From assembly GCA_032622095.1 (NCBI GenBank), contig CP136064.1, positions 6,071,512 to 6,135,511 on the forward strand: DNA of 64,000 nucleotides, in the 5' to 3' direction. How positions within the stretch are numbered: position 1 is the first letter of the stretch; each line of letters starts with the position of its first letter. A program made the position numbers and the translations under genes. Below the pieces are notes generated by a model. That model saw nothing but the letters and a program-made list of their open reading frames with translations. It ran no database searches and was not told the DNA's origin. This document shows, one piece after another, positions 1 to 11,000 of the stretch. The DNA comes from Siphonodentalium dalli. Lineage: Eukaryota; Mollusca; Scaphopoda; Gadilida; Siphonodentaliidae.

Positions 1-923
1 TGATCCACAATAAACGAATCGCGTTCGACGGGCCTTCCTTATCGCCCATTTCTTCTTTTTTTCCGTCATCTTCAATTAGAATTAAATGTCCCCAAACGTT
101 CGATTTCCGTTTTTGTAGGTCTTCTGTCATCGCTTTGAGACGAACTAATGGTAATGACAAAGGGGGGGAGTTTCAAGAAAACAGACATACTATTGATGAC
201 GTAGTAAAAGTCTAGACTTGATTGCTTTGATGTATGCCGCGGTGCGCGTGCAGCCGGAACGTCATGTAATGCCGCTAAAGGAAATTGGCATTGAATGTGT
301 AGCAAGTGATTCACAGATTCAATATTACGGTTATCCGGTTGTGGCCTCCTCCAACCGGTTGACACGCGTAACCGAACCGTAACCGGTTATCCGGACAACC
401 GTCCCAGCACTAGTATATGTATACAAGTTACAGCTCACATCATGAAAGGGTTAAGGCCTGTGGTGATATTTACTAATTGATTGCTGTTTGTTGAAGCCAA
501 ATTCTCCCGCTAGATAGATCCATGAAATTTGTGTTGCAACCAATGTTTATTATCATACACCCACATTAAAATTTGACTTATTGTTATTTGCGTTTTTTAT
601 TCAGCAATATAATTTAAATATGACGTCATTTGAATCATTTGAATCTCGAGAAACAGACGAGAATGTAAAAATATTTCGTTATGGTGTCGTGAAAATTAAT
701 TGAAATGTTAAGGTGTCATGAAAATTAAGTGAAATGTGACCGTATATATTTGTAACAGCAATATACAATTCACACAGCAAAAATTTAGTAATGCTGACTG
801 TTTAGTTTTCAATGACCTAAAGTTACCTTGTCCAAATTACTATTTCTTTCGACTTCAGTGGTGCACAATATATGATTTGAGTTGAGGAACCGTAAACAAA
901 TATCTTCTTCACATATGATCGTC
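1..923. other. Intergenic or upstream GLE1 intron, no gene seen
   Basis: I find no convincing exon here. The stretch around 325-405 is built from short AACCGGTTATCCGG-like words in both orientations. If GLE1 extends upstream, which it must because its N-terminal exons are missing, this stretch is part of an intron of that gene. The minus-strand frame at 72-365 shows no recognisable domain and low-complexity composition. Confidence 0.5.
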
Positions 924-931
924 ATGGTATT

Positions 932-1387
932 CAAGCCCGAGTTTAGTGTGCCTGTCATTTGGAAAGTGAGGTCCCCCAGAGGGTGAATTTACTGATGCTA
1001 TCCCGCATAGCTGGCTAGCATCACTAAATTCACCCTCTGGGAACCTCATTCTGCTTAGGCCTCATCTTCTCTGTAAAGTTTCTTTATTATCAAATTTCTA
1101 TAGAAACTTCTTCCCATAGTATTTCTTATTTAGTTTAGTTTCTCTATATTCCCAAATTGGCAGACGACACATAGCATAATCGAGGTTCCCAATGGGTGTA
1201 CATCACAATATCCACCATTTTGGAACTACAATCTGAGTCTATGTCTCCCAAAGCAGAGGAGGCCATGCAGAATGAGGTCCCCAGAGGGTGAATTTGGTGA
1301 TGCTAGCCCACTATGTGCGATAGTGTAAATAAATTCACCCTCTGGAGACCTCATTCTGCAAATGACAGGCACATTAACTCAGGCTTG
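932..1387. mobile_element. hAT-like non-autonomous element with 8-bp target duplication
   Basis: A 456-bp element bounded by inverted ends CAAGCCCGAGTTTAGTGTGC on the left and the reverse complement of a near copy, ending GGCTTG, on the right. It is flanked on both sides by the same 8 bases, ATGGTATT (924-931 and 1388-1395). An 8-bp duplication is typical of the hAT superfamily. No transposase frame is present, so this is a MITE. Inside, two roughly 85-95-bp palindromes (968-1048 and 1267-1359) built on GCAGAATGAGGTCCCC and CAGAGGGTGAATTT flank a core of about 220 bp. The same palindrome-core-palindrome arrangement recurs inverted at 13458-13903. Confidence 0.75.
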
Positions 1388-1714
1388 ATGGTATTATCAC
1401 TTGTCGAGTTTCATGAATAAAAAACATAATTACTGAATCGGGTATAAGTGGTCTATGTATCCGCATGCTATAACAAGATACTGTCAATTTTGTTTCTGGT
1501 GATAATATTCATCATCTATTATTCTGAAAATAATTTCCGATCTACCATAGCCACCGTGACCTTGTGTGCCCTCCCAAACTCTTGTTATGATGTCCACGCT
1601 TGTCCATGTATATTTCCAGTAGAATTTTTACTAGACTGACAAATATTCAAGGTGGAGAAAATAAATAGATTTTGAAAATTGAAATCAAATAACTGAGTTT
1701 TGAAGGTAGGTTAC

Positions 1715-1765
1715 TAGAATCAAATCAAATATTTTTTACCATCGAAGCCTAAGAAATAGTACATT
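1715..1765. repeat. Fragment of a fold-back repeat
   Basis: The stretch containing AATCAAATATTTTTTACC and AAGAAATAGTA matches one arm of the fold-back element at 20673-21153 (its part near 21040-21080). Only this arm end is present, immediately upstream of the GLE1 coiled-coil exon. Confidence 0.45.
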
Positions 1766-1853
1766 ATGGGTGTTGAATCTGACAGGGCATTTTTAACTAA
1801 CACATTTAGTTTGTCAAGCCATCTGACATTTTATTCATTTGTCCAAATGACAG

Positions 1854-2014
1854 AATCTGCTGAGAAAGTGGGTAAAGTTTCTAAGCAGAAAGAGTTAGAA
1901 AAACAGCGACTTGAACTGGAAGAGAAACAGAAAACCTTGCATGAACAGATCGAGAGAGAGAAAAGGGTTCTACATGAAAAAGAGGCTGCAGCTACACAAT
2001 CTGCCATTGCATCG
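1854..2014 (+). CDS. GLE1: GLE1 coiled-coil exon
   Basis: The exon follows the acceptor CCAAATGACAG at 1853 and reads ..SAEKVGKVSKQKELEKQRL and on to ..AAATQSAIAS. Its Glu/Lys/Gln-rich sequence fits the central coiled coil that precedes the globular domain in GLE1. Only two bases of the first codon are present, so an upstream exon must donate one base. It ends in phase 0 at GCATCG|GTTTGT, which fits the phase-0 start of the next exon. A stronger donor, TTG|GTAAGC, lies 42 bases further on, also in phase 0. The assignment to GLE1 rests on order, phase and coiled-coil character, not on a clear motif. Confidence 0.75.
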
Positions 2015-5000
2015 GTTTGTATGATTCATTATATAGGGTACTGTATACTCCCGTTGGTAAGCCCTGTAACAGATCGAGAGAGAGAAAAGGGTTCTACATG
2101 AAAAAGAGGCTGCAGCTACACAATCTGCCATTGCATCGGTTTGTATGATTCATTATATAGGGTACTGTATACTCCCGTCGGTAAGCCCTGTAACAGATCG
2201 AGAGAGAGAAAAGGGTTCTACATGAAAAAGAGGCTGCAGCTACACAATCTGCCATTGCATCGGTTTGTATGATTCATTATATAGGGTACTGTATACTCCC
2301 GTCGGTAAGCCCTGTAACAGATCGAGAGAGAGAAAAGGGTTCTACATGAAAAAGAGGCTGCAGCTACACAATCTGCCATTGCATCGGTTTGTATGATTCA
2401 TTATATAGGGTACTGTATACTCCCGTCGGTAAGCCCTGTAACAGATCGAGAGAGAGAAAAGGGTTCTACATGAAAGAGAGGCTGCAGCTACACAATCTGC
2501 CATTGCATCGGTTTGTATGATTCATTATATAGGGTACTGTATACTCCTGTCGGTAAGCCCTGTAACAGATCGAGAGAGAGAAAAGGGTTCTACATCAAAG
2601 AGAGGCTGCAGCTACACAATCTGCCATTGCATCGGTTTGTATGATTCATTATATAGGGTACTGTATACTCCTGTCGGTAAGCCCTGTAACAGATCGAGAG
2701 AGAGAAAAGGGTTCTACATGAAAGAGAGGCTGCAGCTACACAATCTGCCATTGCATCGGTTTGTATGATTCATTATATAGGGTACTGTATACTCCCGTCG
2801 GTAAGCCCTGTAACAGATCGAGAGAGAGAAAAGGGTTCTACATGAAAGAGAGGCTGCAGCTACACAATCTGCCATTGCATCGGTTTGTATGATTCATTAT
2901 ATAGGGTACTGTATACTCCTGTCGGTAAGCCCTGTAACAGATCGAGAGAGAGAAAAGGGTTCTACATGAAAGAGAGGCTGCAGCTACACAATCTGCCATT
3001 GCATCGGTTTGTATGATTCATTATATAGGGTACTGTATACTCCTGTCGGTAAGCCCTGTAACAGATCGAGAGAGAGAAAAGGGTTCTACATGAAAGAGAG
3101 GCTGCAGCTACACAATCTGCCATTGCATCGGTTTGTATGATTCATTATATAGGGTACTGTATACTCCTGTCGGTAAGCCCTGTAACAGATCGAGAGAGAG
3201 AAAAGGGTTCTACATGAAAGATAGGCTGCAGCTACACAATCTGCCATTGCATCGGTTTGTATGATTCATTATATAGGGTACTGTATACTCCTGTCGGTAA
3301 GCCCTGTAACAGATCGAGAGAGAGAAAAGGGTTCTACATGAAAGAGAGGCTGCGGCTACACAATCTGCCATTGCATCGGTTTGTATGATTCATTATATAG
3401 GGTACTGTATACTCCCGTCGGTAAGCCCTGTAACAGATTGAGAGAGAGAAAAGGGTTCTACATGAAAGAGAGGCTGCGGCTACACAATCTGCCATTGCAT
3501 CGGTTTGTATGATTCATTATATAGGGTACTGTATACTCCCGTCGGTAAGCCCTGTAACAGATCGAGAGAGAGAAAAGGGTTCTACATGAAAGAGAGGCTG
3601 CGGCTACACAATCTGCCATTGCATCGGTTTGTATGATTCATTATATAGGGTACTGTATACTCCCGTCGGTAAGCCCTGTAACAGATCGAGAGAGAGAAAA
3701 GGGTTCTACATGAAAGAGAGGCTGCGGCTACACAATCTGCCATTGCATCGGTTTGTATGATTCATTATATAGGGTACTGTATACTCCCGTCGGTAAGCCC
3801 TGTAACAGATCGAGAGAGAGAAAAGGGTTCTACATGAAAGAGAGGCTGCGGCTACACAATCTGCCATTGCATCGGTTTGTATGATTCATTATATAGGGTA
3901 CTGTATACTCCCGTCGGTAAGCCCTGTAACAGATCGAGAGAGAGAAAAGGGTTCTACATGAAAGAGAGGCTGCAGCTACACAATCTGCCATTGCATCGGT
4001 TTGTATGATTCATTATATAGGGTACTGTATACTCCTGTCGGTAAGCCCTGTAACAGATCGAGAGAGAGAAAAGGGTTCTACATGAAAAAGAGGCTGCAGC
4101 TACACAATCTGCCATTGCATCGGTTTGTATGATTCATTATATAGGGTACTGTATACTCCCGTCGGTAAGCTCATTGTCCCGGTGTCTAGGGTTTAGATGT
4201 TGAATTGGCCGTGTCGGGAACTTTGATAACAATAACTGTCCGTAGCTTTTGATAACTTTATATGTGTATAAGTCATAGTGATAAACACAGCAGGAGCATC
4301 GGTAAAAGAGGTCTAGTCGGATCGGCTGATGGAGAGAGAGTGGTTCTTCGTATCTCTCGACGCCAGTAGTTATTACAACGTATGGTGTATCATATCATGC
4401 ATCCTAATAAGGTATGATGTATATGATACACCTACCATGTGACGTGTATCATGCCATCTGTATGGTGGAACGATCGTGGTCTGATCCTTCCAACATACAA
4501 GATGGTAGTACATGTCACATCCAATTTAGAATATGATCTTGATAATTATGATTGTATCTATTCTATTAGTTATATCTCGATGTGCTGTGTTTATCTGTAC
4601 AATACGTTATAGCAATACTGGGAACATAATTATATATCAACCGATATCTTCTGTACTATCGGACACTCATCCCTGAGGATAAGCCCAGTCTAAGTTTTTG
4701 CTCCCAAAAAAAATCATGGGGTGGTTCTCGTAGATAAGCCCGGATCATGGGGTGGTTCTCGTAGATAAGCCCGGATCATGGGGTGGTTCTCGTAGATAAG
4801 CCCGGATCATGGGGTGGTTCTCGTAGATAAGCCCGGATCATGGGGTGGTTCTCGTAGATAAGCCCGGCCTCATTTTTAGAACTTTGATGGCGAGTATACA
4901 TTGATGTCAGGTTAAATCTGAACTAAGATGACAAAAACTCATGCACAAAAATATCATTACTCCAGCTAATTTCCATTGCAAATTCATTACTGCTACCTGT

Positions 5001-8000
5001 CCCATTGGATTACACAAAATGCTGTATTCCAATAAATAAGACGATCTCTGTGTCTTATTTAAAATATTTATCTAACATAATGAAACACAAAATGTCAACT
5101 TATTTTCATTAAATAAGATAATTTATCACATGATTAGCACTATTTTCCAATGTAATATTCGAGCGTAATAGACACGTGTAATATCGTCGCGTGCAATGAC
5201 GTCACGCTGCTCTTTGTGACAAAGTTCGCTGGCTGTTAATTATTGTTCTTTTCGATAAAATTTTAGCGATTATATGATCATGTGATAAAAAGTATCTCAA
5301 ACTCGTTCTATTTTATACGTAATTGATCAACCTCGTCCACTAAATTCTATTTGAGCCTCGGTAAACCTCGGCTCAAATCGAATTTAGTGAACTCGGTTGA
5401 TAAATTCTGTATGAAGTAGTAACTTGTTTGAGATCCTCTATATACATTATGATTCATATAAAACACGACATTAGATTATCACTATGAATGCTAACTGAGA
5501 TTTTGCTCTAAGGTAAGCCCAGTCCCAAGTTTTTGTGTAAAAAATTTCACAGCCCCCCCCCCCCCCCCCCAACCCCGCAGGCTTACTGATGGGTGTATAC
5601 AGTATGTGTCGGTTTGTATGATTCATTATATAGTGTGTCCCAAGCATTTTTTATAGCTAAATCTTTCGAGAGAATCTTAAGAGACTTGTATGAATGCACT
5701 TAGGGGGTAAACGTAATATATTTCGCTTGGCGGCTCGTTCAAAAACTTTTTTCATACTCAAATTCATGAATATCCAAGGAAACACAGTACATTATTTATC
5801 CAATTCAATCCACCAAATTTGTTTAAGAAACTTCACGAAAAACACTTTTTATTGACATTACATGCCTTGATACCATGGGGTTACTCTGAGCAGCACCAGA
5901 ACATCTTCCTGTTAACTGTATCTATAAAAAACAACACTATGTTTGACTCGATTACGCTAATGCCAATGCATTCTCTTATATATATGTGAGTCTCTTATAT
6001 ATGTGAGGCTTCCTATGGGAGACTCGCATATATAAGAGAATGCACTGGCACAGGATCTTTAATGCTGCACCAGTGCAGCTCCCATCATGAAATGGTTAAC
6101 CCTTTGAGTGCCAGGTCCGATTTTTGTATCAACCCATATACCCTGTGCCAATGCATTCTCTTATATATGCGAGTCGACCATAGGTCGCCTCGCATATATA
6201 AGAGAATGCATTGGCCTAACAATTTTTTTATTTTTTTTTTATTTTTATTTTTTTTTACAATTTTTTACAATTTTAATATATTTTATTATATTCTTTAACA
6301 GACTTATTGTGCAGGTTTAGGGCCGATAATATCGGCCCCTGGCACTCAAATGGTTAATACATACAGGTCCTGATTCTCTGTTGCTTGTGATCTTCTCTGG
6401 AGCCTCACTCTCATTATATCTCAGTATCAATAGGCGATTAGTTGTATGAAATTATAATATTTGCGCAGTTTCGGACATACCCGATACTATGCCGATAGTC
6501 GACCGTTGGGTGGCGAACTCAAATTACTTCATCAACTAGGAATCCGAGATAAAGATGGATAAAATGATTTTATATTTCACATTACTGATCACCTGATACT
6601 GAGACCATTTCAATTTATGTTTACTTTGAACTTGAAAAGTGAATCTGCAGGAACCAATGTGTTAAACCCGTTTAAAAGCTCACTTAATTTTCGAATGACC
6701 AGATTACATTATACACAACATATCCCATATAATATACCATTTGGAAGAGGAACCAAAAATATCTATATTCCACCAGAGTATGGATCAGATGTGGCCTAAG
6801 AGTGTCCACCAAGTGATGATAGAGATTCCTATATTCATCCCAAGAATTCTCCTGTTATTTACCCACAAATAAGAAACAGTGTTATTCCCTTCCATTGAGA
6901 ATAATAAAATGTCATTACTGACCAGATCAAAATTAAGCACAGAATACACATCAGTACCTTGACAAAAACAATACGTTCACTGTTAATTCAACCAGATAAG
7001 TTGATAGTAGAATGTTTTGGAGCTTCCTCTTCGAAATGGTATATAATATAGAATATGTTGTATTTATTACACACTTAGCCGTGATTCATAAGGATTTCTT
7101 GGTGAATTAAAAGTGATAATGTCACACTTGTGAATTACGTCACCGGTGAGAGCACACGATTTTTTACAGTTCTGCCCTAAGCCCTAAGCCCTAAGCCCTC
7201 AAACATGGTTGAAGTTGAACAGAAACGAACTGCCAACGATGATGCAGAAGCAGTTAATAAACCGGTAAAATGAAGAAGAATCTTACCTATTATCGACTCC
7301 GATGATCCGGACGATGTCATATTCCAGTCAAATGAATTATGAAAAATTCCATGTGAACAATAAATTTATCCAGTTCCGAGCTGAATTTCCACGTGTTGCT
7401 CTTCGAGTGTTTGTTTACGTCGATGATTGAAATATCGTCACTTCGAAACTTTTTCGAAAGTTTTCTACTTTTAGCACGATTTCCAAACATTTCCTGTATG
7501 AACCAACATTATTTACACACACCATCAGAATTTTCAAAATATCCGTTCCAAGTGCCATGCTTGTTCGGTCAGAATAAATTATGACAGAAAATATCCTGTA
7601 ATTTCCGAAACTTTAAAAAATGAATCGCACCAAAGTGAATCAAAATAATGAGGTCAATCGGTATCGTTACGTCACAATTATTTAAATTATGTGTCCATCC
7701 GCGTAACTGCATGCGCAATTGTACGTTGGGGTTCAAAATGGGAGAATCAGCTGATCTGGGCTTATTTTGTCACATCTTCTCTTTAGAATTAGCAATTTTT
7801 AGTGGTTGAAAGTGTGTAATAAACAGAATAATCAATTGGTTTCGATGATTACGTGACATAATTCACTCGGGTAGCCGGTCCTATTGGTAAAACCCTCATT
7901 CGCTCAGCTCACTCGGGTTTTACCAGGCCCGGCTCCCCTCGTGAATTATATCATGTAATCATCGAAACCAATTGATTACTCTCTATATAATGCGCTCTGG

Positions 8001-11000
8001 TGATTCAACAATTAACCCTTTCAGTGCCAAGTCCGATTTTTGTATCAACCCATATTTCCTTGGATCATTTTTCAAATTTATTGATTATAATAATGTGATA
8101 CATTGATGGAAAGAGCTCTTCTTTCCATCAATGTATCACATTATTATAATCAATAAATTTGAAAAATGATCCAAGGAAATATGGGTTGATACAAAAATCG
8201 GACTTGGCACTGAAAGGGTTAGGTGGGCCTTTAACCCTTTACCCAACAAAACGGCCAAAACCGGCCAAATAAAGCTTCAACAGCCTAAAATATCTTCGGT
8301 CTGTCTCAATAACACCATACAAATATGGATATCATTGGAACCGGCTCCTTGACCACATTGTGATAGTTACAGTTATGCCCTGTGCCAATGCATTCTCTTA
8401 TATATGCGAGTCGACCATAGGTCGCCTCGCATATATAAGAGAATGCATTTAACACTTTTTACCATTTTTTCTTACATTCTTTAACAATTTTATAATTTTT
8501 AATGTGTTAAGCCAATGCATTCTCTTATATATGCGAGGCGACCTATGGTCGACTCGCATATATAAGAGAATGCATTGGCACAGGGCCCTTCTGTTGGGTA
8601 AAGGGTTAAATAGAAATATGATGAGAACACATGTTTACAAAATAAACTATGCTATACTGAATATATGAAAACATCTGTACTTAAAATACATTTTCATTAT
8701 ATTTTCAGACCCCTTCCGCTGGTGCTGTGGATGTTGGTGGTAAGTATGTGTGAATATGTTCCCCAGACCAAATAAGTTATCTCTATCCCATGTGAGGAAA
8801 CTGTAATCCATACTGGTATTTTATAGCACTTTTTAGCTCACCTGAGACGAAGTCTCCGGTGGTGCGAAAGTCATCACTCCTCATCCGTCCATCGTCCGTC
8901 GCACCATCCATCCGTCCGTCAACAATTCTTTAAACATCTTCTTCCGAACCATAAGACTGAATGGGTTCATATATGGTGTGGATGTTCCCTAGGTAACTCA
9001 CATTCAGATTTGTTCAAATGAGGTCACTGGGTCAAATAGTTGCGAAAGCAGGGCCATAACTCTATTCCACAGTTATTCTTAGAATGACTTCTTCTCAAGA
9101 ACCATTGGGCCGATTTAGCTTATATTTGGTATGGAGGGTCCTTGGGTGACTGGGGTTCAGATTTGTTCAAATGGGGTCACTGGGTCAAATAGGGGCAGAG
9201 CCAGGTACACAACTCTTTTTGTTTTTTGTTTAGATTAAACTACTTGCTTAATTTGACCAAAAATAAAACCCCAAAAATATTGATTTGTAAAAGAAGAAAA
9301 AACAATTCAAATTCATTTTTTTTTTTAATTGAGATTAATTTCTTACTCAATTTAAATTTTTTTTAACTTTTAGATTAAAAAAAAAAAAAAATAACACCAT
9401 TATAACATCCACCAGAGTGGCTCAAAAATTCTGTTTAAATCAGTCTAAAATCAAGAACATGCAAACAGTACATACTCAGAGCTCTATGAGATATGAGGAA
9501 GGTGCCTGCCATCACAGAATGTTTAATTAACACCATATAGAAGTCACATTGATTATAATGTAATAAATGAAATGGCAGTGTTAACAAAATCTGATTGGAG
9601 TGACAGCTCCTTTGATTAATAACCCTAAAATGCTCTGCCTGTTAGAGAGTTTGTATATAAATGACCTATGACTTATGATAACAAACTCCCAAGACCAAGT
9701 GTGAATGATGAATCTGACAGTTAGGCCAGTAAAACTAAATACCTGTTTTCTCAGGCAATTAGATATGGGAAACTGGATGAGAAAGAAGGAGGCATTTTTC
9801 TTAGCTTAATTGAGATGAAGAATATGAGTCATATTTTGTGTGGATAATCCCTAGGTGGTTGGGATTCAGTTCTGTTCAAATGGAGCCACATGGTCAAAAA
9901 AGTGGCATAGCTAGGGACCTAACTCTTTCCATCCATAGTAATTCTTAAAACATCTTCTCAAGCTATTTATCTTATAATTGGTATGGAAGGTCCTTGGGTG
10001 ACAGGGATACAGATATGTTAAAATGAGGTCACCGTTTCAAATAAGGGCGGAGTCAGGGACATAACCATCAGAATTGGATCACTGGGTCAAATAGTATCGG
10101 AGCCAGGGACTAATTCTTTCCCTCAATAGTTATTCTTAAAACATCTTCTCAAGAACCGTTTGGCATATTTGGCATATATCTTGGTAGAGAGTCCTTGGGT
10201 GAATGGGATTCAGTTTTGTTCACATGGGTTCACCAGGTCAGATAGGGGTCGACCAGGGACATAACTCTTCCCCCATAGTAATTTTTTTAAATGGCTCCTC
10301 CTCAAGAGCCATCAGGCCTATTTAGCTTATATGTAGTAACTAGTATGGAGGGTCCTTGTGTTACTTGGGACAGGGTTACAGATTTGTTAAAATGGGTTCG
10401 ACCAATCAAGATATAGCATTTGTGTATATGGCCTATGGAGAGTTGGGATCAATTTTTTTTTCAATGGGGTCCACCATTAAAGAAGGGGGCATGTCAGGTT
10501 GGAACTTTGCAACAGTTAGGAAAGTTTGTTTGCTTCAATTGGGAGGGAGCAGACTATGGACTATGTGGGGTGGGGGGATCAGGACCAAATTTCAAGGTGG
10601 ACACCCCACTGCTCAACGTAGACCCTCTAGGCTACGTCCCTTTTTAGGACTATTTGTTTTTAAGTGAATTTGAAAGTACTAACTCTTATGGTCTTCCGAG
10701 TCCCAGTCTTCTAAATATTTACAGTCTGGTGAGCGTCTCCACAGTCATTGACTTTCTTGTTAATAAAATCCGAACATTTTGGTTTGATATTTTGATTCTA
10801 TATTTCATACAACAAAATGCATTCTATTTTCTGTTTATCGTGTTGTAAATAAGGTTGAGGTTGGCTGCTTGAGCCTCAAAAACATTTAAGAGACGACACA
10901 TCCCATGAGGCAAGGAGAAATTAAACACATGTCGTCTGCTTAAATCAGATGATTAAGTAAATGACCACCGACAACACCCAGTGTCTCTCTTGTTCAGTTC

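Noticed and set aside
1-77. Minus-strand lysine-rich frame starting at 77 (MTEKKKKWAIRKARR)
   Set aside because: Too short, cut by the window edge, and without a domain or splice evidence.
7172-7200. CCCTAAG repeats as a telomere-like tract
   Set aside because: Only about three copies of CCCTAAG, not the TTAGGG animal repeat, and inside a gene.
10356-10667. 103-residue plus-strand frame and an overlapping 75-residue one
   Set aside because: They run through the last modules of the interspersed repeat that starts at 8836; no recognisable domain.
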